Below, piece by piece: positions 8,640 to 19,330 of a stretch of DNA of 64,000 nt (within the stretch, counting starts at the first letter, position 1; every line of letters starts with the position of its first letter). Origin of the DNA: Anthoceros angustus (taxonomy: Eukaryota > Streptophyta > Anthocerotopsida > Anthocerotales > Anthocerotaceae); NCBI GenBank assembly GCA_010909165.1, contig MU008165.1:124001-188000 (forward strand), in the 5' to 3' direction. The position numbers and the translations under genes were made by a program. Under the pieces are notes generated by a model, which was not told the origin of the DNA, made no database searches, and saw nothing but the letters and a program-made list of their open reading frames with translations.

Positions 8640-10484
8640 TTACTGAAACTGCTCAGGAACCACCGGGTAAGATGCACAAGTAGCCACACCTGCCAAAGCC
8701 AAGACAGAGAGACGTCAGGCTTTTGGGAGAACAGGAATACGGGAACGCCGGAGCTTTGATTTCTACTTACCACACATGTTCTTCCCAAGCTCAATGTTGA
8801 AATAGCCATTTTCTCCCCAGTCGGCACCCCACGAGTTCTTGACGACCCAGTAAGGAAGGCCTTCCGGATTGATTTCATAGCCGACAGCCAACACGGCGTG
8901 ATTCACAGTCTGAATGGAAGAAACCGCAAGTCAGATCGAGAGTCATCTCACAAAAAGATACGGACAACTCTCAGGAGGAACTGGACAAACCTGAGGCCCG
9001 TCATGGCAGAGAGGGCTCGTGAAGATTCCGCTGGTGTAATGCTGGAATAAGTTGATGACTTCGAAAGCAATACTCACAGGCCGCTGTGTTGCAACTGCGT
9101 GAAGCAATTCATCTTCGGCGCCCTGCACAGATAGAATCGCACACGAATGTTATCCTGCATTGCTTCTCAGCTGAAGAAGCATCTCTAAACGATCAACTCG
9201 TACCAAAGTGATGTTAACCACGTCGAAGACTGTGGCCCCGACGCTGTTACTGTTGAACTTGCACACCCCGTCTTTGGCAGTGTAAGGGTAGGATTCTTCA
9301 GTGTCAAGGCCGCCGTTGTACTTGATGTACTCAAATGCCTGAGAAGGAAGGCCACCGTTGCAGCCAAAGTTGTTGAAACCACCAGCACAGTCAACCAGCT
9401 GCTGTTCCGAGAGAAGCACCAGTTCTCCGGTAGCCTGGGCGTGGGCAGACTCCAACGCACCAGTGGTACTGCGTACAATCAGGCGGTCAGCAAGACCTGC
9501 GACCTCACAAAACTCATCCTACAACAGCTTCCGCAGAGCCGTACCTGAATGTCCAGCAAGAACCGCAGCTTGCCTGATTCTTCACAGCGCTGACAATGCC
9601 AGCCTCCCTCCAATCTTTCTGTACACGTCACAGCATCCACACAAAATAAGCTCGTGGACAAAGGCTTCAAAGTCACAAGCGCCGTGTCCCGCACCTACCT
9701 GCAGCGGCAATTGCACACTGGTCATCTTGTGTGAACCCTTGGTGGCTGAGCAGTCCTGCTCAGCTCCGAGATAGTGCTTCTTGAATTCGTCAAAAGTCAA
9801 ATCCGTGAACTCTGATGAGCAAACAGTAGAACCTCAATCAGCCGCTCTATCGCAGTTCCAACCTCCAGGAAACCAGAACATTGCGAATACTTACTGTTGA
9901 CACCGAGCTTGTATGGAAGATTCTGTTTGTTAGTGCTTTCAATGAGCTCCACATTCTTCACAAAGACGCCAAACCGTTCTTTCAAGTGCTCCACTGATTC
10001 GTAGGTCTTGCCATGTCTGCATCCAAGGAAAAGCTTAAGAACTCCAAGACACAACACCTTCTCAACCAGATCACCTCCACGCCGACCAGTACAGAGCACA
10101 TCGAACTCTACGCTTCCTAAACCAAAACATCTAATTTCCCTTGCCATTGCAAGGCGAGCTCGATACAGAGCAGCCACGGCTAATCCAGGTAGCGGTTTTC
10201 AGGCCACGGCAAAACAATCACAGACAAGATGAAACAAGCACCCGGAGGCAATGCTGTGAGTCCTCAACCGGCACCAATTCCGCTCACCTAAGCATGAAAT
10301 CACCGAACTGCAGGGCATGGACTCCGCGGCCAAGAATCTCGTGGACACGCTCCACGGTGAGCGCGTCCTTAACCCGCCTCTCAGTGACCATGGCGATTTC
10401 CAACGGCTCCAGGAGCCTGGCCGCAGCGCCAGCCACGAGCAAAGCACAAACCAAAATCAAGGCGAGGGCGGACGAGGACGCCAT
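8640..10484 (-). CDS. Aleurain / cathepsin H-like papain-family cysteine protease
   Basis: Eight-exon minus-strand model: 10484-10288, 10016-9895, 9811-9699, 9618-9545, 9468-9204, 9122-8991, 8909-8771, 8689-8640. It totals 1092 bp and 363 residues, all joints in frame with GT-AG introns. Papain fold: signal peptide ([16 protein letters not shown]), I29 propeptide with the ERFxxN-like helix ([19 protein letters not shown]), the cathepsin H/aleurain mini-chain core CSAT, oxyanion Gln and nucleophile in [20 protein letters not shown] and [14 protein letters not shown], catalytic His in [10 protein letters not shown], Asn in [14 protein letters not shown], end [11 protein letters not shown]. Known role of the family: vacuolar aminopeptidase/endopeptidase. 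Odd: the NPIR vacuolar-sorting motif expected after the signal peptide is not seen ([13 protein letters not shown] instead). The ATG at 10484 is preferred over the in-frame one at 10538 because the signal peptide follows it directly. Confidence 0.95.
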
Positions 10485-11022
10485 GGCTGCCGCGCTTGGA
10501 GCTCCTGCGAGGCCACTGCAATGAGATCCGCGATGCAAGCAAGCCAGGCTCCTGCTTCGACCTGCTTGCGTCTCGCCTTTTGTCCCTCTCCCCGGTTCTT
10601 CCCGAAAGATAGGGACGAAAGATTAGAGGGAGCGGGCCCACAGGCTCCGCACCTGGTTCATGAATCTCACCGGCAACCTATTTCCACCACCGGCTGGAAT
10701 TTGAGAAATTGAGACCCCAGTCTCTAGACCCTAATAAAAGAAGGCCTCGGTCACTTTTTAGCAAAAATCTGCCAGTGGGTATCGTTTACGCCGGAAACGA
10801 CAGGTACTGGCCTCCATTATTGGGTCCACCGGCTGGCCCAGATATTCACGGCACGCCGGTTTCTTCGTAACCCCAAAACTGTAAGTTTCCGGGATTCTCT
10901 CCGGGAATTGTAAGGATCCTTTATATGAGAGAAAGGAGTCTACTTTTGGATGAATCTTTTTTCCAGAGCTACACCACATGCGCAGATCCAAAATGAAAGG
11001 CTGCATTCAGCGTTCAGATGTA
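10485..11022. promoter_or_regulatory. Spacer between ORC1-like 3' end and protease start
   Basis: 538 bp between the ORC1-like stop (11023) and the protease ATG (10484), both on the minus strand. It must contain the ORC1-like 3' end and the protease promoter and 5' UTR. No clear TATA box stands out. Frames on either strand here are short and unsupported. Confidence 0.5.
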
Positions 11023-14000
11023 TCAGCTCAAATAGGTTGACAGCCATGGAGCCTCCGCGTCGTTAAGGAGAGCATAAGCAAGATCGTCACTGCGCGGAAT
11101 ACAAGGAAAGGGAAGTCAGATCTCCCAGCAGCGAGTTGGGTTGGAGGTTTGAAGGTCAGAGTGTCTCATCTGAGATTCACATACCTCGGGAAACCGAGTC
11201 GAAGCTTCGTGTCATCGTGTGAGTTTCCTGCTCTGTCGCAGATCAGGAGATGGCAAGCACTTAATCGCGCCCTGTGCATCTCACAAGCAGAGGGTGGCTG
11301 TGAGTCACTGCAATTGAATATCCATGGATGGTACAAGAAATGGGCGAGAACCGGTTGAGGTGGGAAGTGAGGCTCCTACCCAACTTGGGCTAGTTCCATG
11401 TTAGAAGGACAGACCTCTCCTTGCTCCTCGCACATAGTTGCACACGCTTCAAAAAGCTATTACATGGAACCAGGGTCAGATCAAGGAAGCTTTAACGCTA
11501 ATGCAGACCAGATTGAACGGCAAAGAAAAAGGACCTTTTCATATGTGGTTTGAGGAATGCTCGTCCTATTGTGCTCCGAAACTAAAGCAGCAAGGAAAAG
11601 CTTGGTGAGCTTGCCGTTGGTCCTGATAATCTGCGAGCAAAGGCAATGGAACATGTTCAGTGGCAGTTGAGAGGCATACATCGCGAGGAGAAGGAAGGAA
11701 GCAATTCCCCACCTTCATGACTTCAGTGTTGTACATCATTTCAATAGCTGCTTTCATGTCACTCAATTTTACAGATTTTGCATTGGAGGAACCAGAGGCA
11801 GAGGCTCGTTGTTCCGAATGTGTGAGAGCCTGTTGGCAGAGCTGCAGAGTGCGTTTCACATCTCCTCGCACTTTGTAAACCTGAACACAGGTGGCTAAAT
11901 GAGTATTTAGGAACTTGGAGTCAGGATGAGATGAATTCGTAGAACTTTCCTCCATAGCTCATTGCACTAGGCTCGAAAAGGTTTACCTCTCGTGCAGCAA
12001 GCTCAATTGCATTGGGTTCAAATGTATCAGCATTATCAAGCACATGGCGCACAATTCCTTCAACCTGCTTTTGGGAATATGAAGTGAGATGAATTTTCTG
12101 CACGCCAGTATGACTTGTTATCTCCGGCAGAGCCAATTCAGGCAGATCTTGTTTGTTTCCAATACCTGTGGAGCAAACTGGATGTTGAGCTTCATCCAAA
12201 GGGATTGGAGTTACAACAAGCAAAAAACGAAGACATTTGAACAAAAACAGTCCGATAGACAAGAGCCCAGCATTCCAGGGGGGCCTTAAGCAAGGCCGTG
12301 CTCTCAAGCCTGTACCTATCAGTATGAGCCGAGAGCGTGCCCGCAATGGCCACTCCAAAACTTTTTTCAGAACCTTCAAAACCGAAGCACAAAGATAGTC
12401 AAGGAATGACTGGCCGCACCAAAGGGAACACGAGTGCACCAACATTTACAGGCCCACAACTTACAGATTTCTCCTGTGTGACAAGAGCGTCAAGGCCATC
12501 AATCGACACCACAACAGGCTGCTGGTCACATCCACCATCTATTATCTCTGAGAATTTCTTGTCCAGTGCTGCTAGTGCCTTCTCCCAGGCCGATTTTTCC
12601 TCCTTCCCAGTCAGCTTCTCCAGGAGCAACTGCATAAGTTGATGGGAGGCGCCGGTATGTTACGCATTCTTGTCTTAATTGCTTCAACACTTTATGATTC
12701 TAACTGGCCCTCTAACCAGTTTTGCGTTGACGTACTTAAGCACTGCACTCACCATGTACACATGCTCCGGAAACCCAAGTCCACTGGCTACGATCTCCAC
12801 ATATTGGAATGGAGGAAGCACCTTTGTAGCAACCTTGGCTTGAAGGTCCCATATAACATGCTGGAGAACTGTCTTCTGCTCACAGTCGAATGCATACAGG
12901 TATCAGTGAACCCAACAACGCTTGGCAACACAATACAGCATTCCTGCACATTAGGACCCTACCTTTCCAGCGCCAGGGCCCCCACTGATGTACAAGCAGG
13001 TGCCTGAGCTGTGGTCGCTGGCTACCATAGCATCTGTTAGGATGGATTCAATTTGATGTTTTTGCCTGCAGCCACATGACAACATGACCAATTATGCCAG
13101 GTCTTGATGACTGTATGCAGATTTGTGAAAATAGACGAAACCTATCTGAACCTGGTTCTGTACAGAAGTTCCTTGAGGGCTCCGGGAGGTGTGAGAGGGG
13201 CCGCCTTCACATTGCCCACTTTTGGAGCATCAGGTTCTACAGCTTCGTCTGCTTCTTGTTCAACCGGCTGGGCGATGTGTGCCACAGTCTGTTCAACAGT
13301 GGGGGCAACGGCAACCTGCTCAGCATTTGTAGTTATCCCTGCCTTTGTGGCCTCAGTCTTCCCACCAGAGGAACCACTAACCCTTGAGGGGCTCGGACTG
13401 CCTGACTTGTAATCAGCTGCCTGCAGGATAAATGGCTCTTGAGGGACTGGATAAGGCGAAGACTGGAGTCTGGCTAATAGTTGCAAGGAAGAAGATATAT
13501 GTTCTCACCAGTTCTCTGGTGACAGTCTCCTTTCTCTTGGCAGCAGCTCCAGGTGATGACACTGTTACCCTTCTGGGACTCTTATTCAGCTTCTTCTTTT
13601 GCACGGTCTTCTTTATGACAGAGCATTCCTCTTTGTACTCAGGAGGACTCGTGAGTTTTGCACGTCCCCTCCTGTCCTGTTTAATTTTGTCATTGGAGGA
13701 TGGTCAGCGACAATGAAGAAATACGGGTTACCACAAAACAGCTGATAAGACCAGGCATCCACTAACTTTAAACCCATGCAACCATGACGTTCACTCTATG
13801 ACCACAGTAGAACTGCTTCTGTGTTTGCCTTACTCTGAAAGAATTCAAAGCTACTTCGCAGTCGAGGTCCGGAATGGGAGTCAGCTTCGTGGTATCAACA
13901 TCATACAAATACCGGCACATGAACACATCATCTCCTCCATTAACCTGCTTCCCAAACTCCGTAGGGCTCATAACCCAGCATTGCCGGTGTATCGATTCAA

Positions 14001-15466
14001 TCTATAGAACAAAAACCAAATTATCAGGAGGAACAGCTAACCAAATGGATTTCCTGTTCAGTGTGATCACGAGAACCATGCTGTAGAAGAGAAATGGCTG
14101 CGAAGGTCGACAGACTTACCTCGTTTTTGTCATGGTGGTTGGACAAGAAGAGCTCCCTACGTCCATGGTGAGGCAGCCTTCCCTTGGTTGTTTCTTCTGG
14201 GAGTACAAACCATTGTCCAGTGAATCGAACATGCCCATCCTCATTCCTCCAGATCCTGCAGGAAACAAAAAGCTTCAGAGAACAACCCAAGAGTATGCAG
14301 CACAGGACCACGACGCTCTTTGCAGGCCTGGAGAAGACAACGCTTCCGCAGATGACAGCTTAAAATGATCATGCCTACCTCCGAATGCGAGCCGCCCATA
14401 TTTCCCTGGCCAGAAAGCGTTCGCGAGTGGTCTTGCGTCGTGGAACAGGGGGCCTACCAGGTACCTGTCCTCCTCTCCTGTTTTTGGATTTCTTGCAACT
14501 TGCACAAAACCAATCTCCCTCTGGAACTGCCGACAATGGTGGATCGAGACATGTGAGGTGGTAACCTCCAAGGCAGTCATCGCACTCCAGTTTCTCTTGC
14601 TCATCAACAACACCGCAGATTTTGCAGTCCTCTATCTCCGCATCTGACTCCTCCGAACTCTCATGGCAGATGTCCTTCCTCTTGATATAAACGTCATCCC
14701 CGACAACAAAGTCCAGCCCTTCAAACTCCACCTCCTGCAAGTACTTCCTGCCTTTGGACGGTGAGCACTTCATCTTCTTAGAGTTTATGTCATTCTGCTC
14801 GTCCTCTTCACTCGCTCTTGCTTGAGCATTCTTGAGATACTCGGGTTTCTCCAAGGTGCACTTCCTCTTTCGCATCCCGAAGCCCCTCCTGCCCCCGAAA
14901 GCCTTTGCTGCTATTTGATCACCTGCATCCTGGCCCTGATCCTTATCCTTATTCTCCGCTCTTTCCTCACGACAGAAGCTGCCATCGGATGGTCCCCCCT
15001 CACCGTCAGAAGGCTCCTCTTGCTCTTGCTCCTGCTCCTGCCCCTCCTCGAAGCTGCTGCTGTGCTCCCAGTCCGAGGAGCTGTTTTTGTCAGGAGAGGA
15101 TCCTGTTTCAGCTTGCTCCTTGCGATGCTTGTTAGCGCTTGAGGATTTCTTGTGTCTGGAGGACCTGACGGCAGAATTCTTCTTCCTCTTAGCCCCACCT
15201 TTGGTCCCGCCTCCTGAATTCCCAGCGTAGTCAGATTCTTTGCACAGCTTCTGGACGACTCGCTCCACAGGTCTGCCACCCAGCCGAGAGACTCTCCTCT
15301 TGGTACTACCAGACGTACCTCCAATTTTCTCGAGCTTCTTGCTGATGTGCCCCACCTCGTCCGCAGGCGCAGACACGCTGGAAATGGAGGTGGGCGGCGT
15401 CTTGGGACATTCTCTGCGCTGCTGCTGGACTGCATCTAGTGCACCACCCACCTTCTTGGACGGCAT
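11023..15466 (-). CDS. ORC1: Origin recognition complex subunit 1-like (BAH-PHD-AAA+)
   Basis: Fifteen-exon model: 15466-14379, 14255-14120, 14001-13834, 13676-13509, 13420-13152, 13065-12963, 12872-12753, 12629-12465, 12373-12316, 12165-11987, 11880-11713, 11630-11535, 11456-11415, 11297-11185, 11089-11023. It totals 2940 bp and 979 aa with all phases consistent. Basic/acidic N-terminus, PHD finger (CKICGVVDEQEKLECDDC, GYHLTCLDPP, WFCASC) inside a BAH domain (IWRNEDGHVRFTGQWFVLPE, HRQCWVMSPTEF), as in plant ORC1, which reads histone marks and marks replication origins. AAA+ part: Walker A GGPGAGKT, Walker B position SIDGLDALVT, EWP, GIGNKQDLPE, sensor 2 GDVKRTLQLC, winged-helix end PWLSTYLS. 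Odd: Walker B lacks the Glu of DELD, and the box VII SRxG arginine is replaced (EITSHTG). The upstream ATG at 15505 is possible but lies at the edge of a duplicated block. Confidence 0.93.
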
Positions 15467-15508
15467 AGCTACCTGGCTTGGCTCGGGTCGGGAAACCGCG
15501 CACACTGA

Positions 15509-16140
15509 TCAAACAATCACGGACCCGTGTTCCTGGCGGCAATCCACAAGAAATGCAGGTTCGCCAGCTCCCAGAGGATCAAGAATCAGCTCAAGTGCTG
15601 TCACCAGCAGCCAATTCTGGGCCAAGAATTGGTAGAGCCAGTCCTCGACAGCACGGGAAGCACCAATTTCTCTCTGGCATGCAACAATTACTCCAGCCAA
15701 ATTCCATGCATGCAACGCCACTTCTGGTTCAGCAAATGGGTCTCTGCTGGCGTCTGCACTGGGCTGGAAGACTGCAATAAATGCTGCTGCAGAAACAGAG
15801 CTCTGTGAAACGGGAAGAAGCCGGCAGGCAGTGTGCGAAAGCCCGGCGGCCGGACTACGGTTGCAAAAGAGATGGAAATTTGGGGAGTGACGACTGCACA
15901 CAACTCCACAGGCACTTGACAGCGGCTCCTGTCGAGTCCAGTTAGCTAAATGGGGCTCTAACCTAGGATTTTCAGCAGAGATAATTTCCAGAGAGTGATG
16001 TGTCTGTACGTGCTTGAGATGTGTACAGTTTGCAGTGACAGAGAAACCGGCGTTACGTCCCGTAGCCATCTTTCAGTCCTTCAGCACATCAGGCTCATCA
16101 ATGTTCTGACGTCGACCTATGCATTCTGCCTCGACACGAA
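15509..16140 (-). pseudogene. Hypothetical gene, block A copy (damaged)
   Basis: Minus-strand sequence corresponding to the block B gene around 25340-25935. The exon reading VRVEAECIGR, QNIDEPDVLKD, MATGRNAGFSVTANCTHL, QTHHSLEIIS is present, but a TGA replaces the Trp codon in DVLKD-W-KMATG of block B. The following part (VACQREIGASRAVEDWLYQF) stays open down to 15509, next to the ORC1-like start. I do not recognise the family. The ORF from the ATG at 16069 could still be translated, so calling it dead is inference from the stop. Confidence 0.45.
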
Positions 16141-16347
16141 CCAAGGTTGTATCTAAGTACATCTCTATGTAGAATACAGCTCACGCTTATGAGTTGAGCT
16201 CAGATCAAGCACTCACTTATGACCTACCAGACCCTGGACAGATAATGGGCCTCTAATACTTTGTTGGAACAGAATCCCTTGGTGCGCCAGAATGGAAATG
16301 GAAGCGTCAAAGTGAACCTGACTTGAGTTCATAACGTTCATCATCCG

Positions 16348-16800
16348 TCATCCGCTTGCAAGCCCTGGCCACAGCTTGGAAGACCGACTACGATGGTGCA
16401 GCCTCGGTGAAGTTGATGCTGCAGAAGCAGCAGCTGTGGGAACGGCTCCAGGTATTTGGTAAACCCGTCCTCTCCTCAGGATCTCGGTGACCATCCAGTG
16501 CTTCCTCTTGCTCAAGGGTCGTGTGGATTTGATCGGTACCTGCCAACACAAATGCGGTAGGTCATCAAGGCTTGTTACATAATCCGTAAGGTCAGTCACA
16601 CAGGCGAGTCTTAAGCCAAGTGCGGCAGAGCAGGGCAGGACAGCATAGGATAGGACAGACTCGTCGCCGAGCATTTTCCTCGTCGTGTGGCATGAACTTG
16701 CTGGTTTTTCTCACCACCTTGTGTCAGATAAACGCTCCACGGCCACCACCACCGACTTCTGCATCTTACTCGACAGCACCTTCCCCACAGTCGACTTCGT
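16348..16800 (-). pseudogene. Mitochondrial uS17-like gene, block A copy (dead)
   Basis: Aligned with the intact copy at 26104-26557, the start codon is ACG (16800-16798) instead of ATG. A deletion of about a dozen bases removes the EHPIYHK coding stretch, so that VERLSDTRW runs into a stop, and bases around the exon 1 donor are lost. The second exon still reads IKSTRPLSKRKHWMVTEI and RRGRVYQIPGAVPTAAA but has a changed C-terminus. The ribosomal protein cannot be made from this copy. Confidence 0.88.
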
Positions 16801-17355
16801 TGCTTCGGCTGCTGATTCACGCTCCAGACATTTGAAAGCGGCTGTTTCACTCAAGCATACTGATTCACGCTCCACACCTAAGCCTCGGCAAGCGGCTGAT
16901 GCACGCTCGAAACAAACGCAAGTCTTTTCGTTTACATTAGGGCCGGGACCTGGAAGGGTGTGGTTTTGTAGGGTTTAAGCACCGTTTTCTGAATCCTACA
17001 GCACGCAAACATTTACAGGATTTGCTGTGTGCAAATGCGGAGGAATCCACACGAAGACGGCGGGCAAAGGAGCGGGAAGAGTGCGATCGAAGAACACATT
17101 TTGCCACGAGAAAATAATGGCGTCCCTGCCAGAAGGCCGTGATAGGTTTGCGGGTTTCATGGGAATTTGGCGGACATGTATTTGCAGAGCCTTGTCATTT
17201 CAGTGGCAGAGAAAGTTGTGTCCGAGTAGGTTTGCATCCCCCATATCAGTCAGGCATATGCATCCAATCCAGCCATCCAGCCATCCATCCCAGCAGGATT
17301 CAAGCAACAGCACGGAAACAGAAGCACGAGGAGCGGAAGCAAGAAAAGCATCTGG

Positions 17356-18192
17356 TGCTCAACGCAGTCGTGCACGGCTGTGGGCAATCGAGCTGCATTG
17401 TCAGGACTCATGGCATCCAGCTGAAGCTTCACACCAACAGCCTGCAGCGTCTGAAAGGGAAGCAACTGCATTGTCCGGCCACATAGCATGTAGCTGAAAC
17501 TTCACACCATCAGCCTGCAACGTCTGAAAAGAAATTAGCTACTAAGAAATTATGCGCGTACTATTTCTTGGTAGGAGGCGCGCAATCGATTCGTAGCAAT
17601 CCTCCTCCTCCGTGCGATCGGCGACAAGCTCTAGGTAGAGCGAGACAGATTCGAACTGCAGTCGTCGGGTTGTGAGGCTCCATGCTGACCGGGCTTTTAC
17701 AACAACAATAACTTTCTTTGCCCGATGAGTTCCATTACATATCTTAAGGATGCCCTGACTATGTAGTTGGGCATCCCGTTTCGGGCATGTGTTGCTGGGC
17801 TCATGCCTGGATATGGCATGCCCAGGCCGATTTCCCGGACATTTAAGCATCCTCAGCTTAGATCGGTACTTAGATGGGGTGCCTAAAGGGAGTGGATGCC
17901 CTTGGTGCAAGTAGCTTAGGCACACCATGGTATAAGTTGTTAAGTACCACTCCCATGACGGAAATCCGTCCTTAGTGTACTTAAATAAAATTCTTCTTCT
18001 TCTTCTTCTAGCCGAATCTAGGGGTGGTGCCCTTTGGTGAACCATCACATGACCCGTGGTTCATGTTTCATGGTCATGTCAATGAACGTGGGTTGAGTTA
18101 GCAGGTTTGTCACATGGTAGGTTGGTCACACACACCATATAACGTAGCACACCGAGGCAAAAACCGATGGTGCGGGTCTCCCCTCTTTCCTC
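17356..18192. other. Transposon 3' end with (TTC)n tail and flanks
   Basis: From about 17830 to 18012 lies a segment ending CTTAAATAAAATTC then TTC repeats. The same segment occurs inverted at 27620-27790 (starting GAAGAAGAAGAATAATTTTA). A polyadenylation-like AATAAA followed by a short microsatellite is typical of the 3' end of a LINE or SINE; the 5' limit is not visible. The rest (17356-17829, 18013-18192) shows nothing clear. Confidence 0.5.
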
Positions 18193-18508
18193 GGTGGTGG
18201 CTTTCTTCTTACAGCGGGTATCCATCGCCCTGCAGAGCTGAGCGCCGGCCAACACTATTTACATGATGGCAGGTGGTGGCTTTCTTTCGACAGCGGGTAT
18301 CCATCGCCCTGCAGAGCTGAGCGCCGGCCAACACTATTTACATAATGGTAGGTGGTGGCTTTCTTTCGACAGTGGGTATCCATCGTCCTACAGAGCTGAG
18401 CGCCGGCCAACACTATTTACATGATGGCAAGTGGTGGCTTTCTTTCGACAGCGGGTATCCATTGCCCTGCAGAGCTGAGCGCCGACCAACACTATTTACA
18501 TGATGGCA
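18193..18508. repeat. 79-bp satellite, four copies
   Basis: Units start at 18193, 18272, 18351 and 18430, each 79 bp. They begin GGTGGTGGCTTTCTTTCGAC and contain GAGCTGAGCGCCGGCCAACA and ATTTACATGATGGCA. Copies differ by a few substitutions. Confidence 0.93.
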
Positions 18509-18513
18509 ACGAG

Positions 18514-18663
18514 CGCAGGAGACGTGGCTCATCGGCACCAATTGTAGATAAGCCTTTCCTCATCGCAGGAGACGTGGCTCATCGGCACCAATTGTAGGTA
18601 GGCCTTTCCTCATGGCAGGAGACATGGCTCATCGACACCAATTGTAGGTAGGCCTTTCCTCAT
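18514..18663. repeat. 50-bp satellite, three copies
   Basis: Units at 18514-18563, 18564-18613 and 18614-18663. Each begins C/GGCAGGAGACGTGGCTCATC, continues GGCACCAATTGTAGGTAGGC and ends CTTTCCTCAT. It follows the 79-bp array after only five bases. A minus-strand frame across it (from 18811) is open by chance of the unit length. Confidence 0.93.
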
Positions 18664-18944
18664 CTCGGACCACGACATAATCGGGGCGGTAGGTAGCTTC
18701 GGGATTAGCATTCATAGGGTTAGCCCATGGCTCTTGGCCCTTTAGTGGGTTGTCCTCCCTCGGTTCGGGTAGATGGGTTTTCTTATCTCTTCTTTTTAAT
18801 AAAGACTCCATTGTTCGTTGGTATCACTCCTACCTGATGTATGACAAACAAACAAATGTGATACCCTAATGTGATATACTTGCCCTAATTTCCACCAATT
18901 TGAAATTGAATCTATGAGCAGTGTTCCTGAAAGCACCGCTCACG

Positions 18945-19330
18945 CTAGAATTCCGTCCTTGTGATGCTCGAGAGCGATCTGCCTCGAGGTCTGTCTGTTT
19001 GGCTGGTTCGCTGACTGGATGTCTATGTCACAATGCGTATGCTTCGAGGTTGAATTCAAGAAGGTGCCTTGTTGGAAGCTCCTAAGGAGCAACTGAAGCA
19101 CCGGCAAGAGTTTCCCTCGACTTCAGCAGGTCAGTTCCAGAGGAGGTTGGGAGTTACGCTGATGGAGCTCATTGTGGCAGTACAGGTCACTCAGACCACG
19201 GATTTCTTGGAATTGGCGGACGAGGAGGCATGACTCAATACCACCGTGCTTGGTAGCGATATCTTTGTTGGGAAGTGAGGGAAAAGTGGCTTGCTGAGTT
19301 CTTTGCTTGTCGTGGACCTTGGTGATCAAG
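18945..19330 (+). pseudogene. Fragment of the ATP-citrate lyase A gene 5' end
   Basis: The plus strand matches the reverse complement of about 48110-48640: the upstream region, the end of exon 1 and exon 2 with flanking intron. Shared stretches include CAGTTCCAGAGGAGGTTGGG (CAGTTCCGGAGGAGGTTGGG in the gene) and TGGCAGTACAGGTCACTCAG. The translated exon 2 remnant reads [15 protein letters not shown] and then meets TGA. Most of exon 1, including the start, is missing. It lies inverted and about 29 kb from the intact gene. Confidence 0.85.

Larger units (their letters stand above)
15504..17355. repeat. Segmental duplication block A
   Basis: This block matches block B (about 25256-27100) in the same orientation along its length. 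Both begin GATCAAACAATCACGGACCC after unrelated flanks (the ORC1-like start here, a truncated helicase there) and end near the text GGAGCGGAAGCAAGAAAAGCA. It carries a damaged hypothetical gene and a damaged uS17 gene. Confidence 0.88.

Noticed and set aside
15466-15505. Upstream ATG at 15505 for the ORC1-like gene
   Set aside because: Only about 13 residues longer and at the edge of the duplicated block; the ATG at 15466 is the conservative choice, though not excluded.
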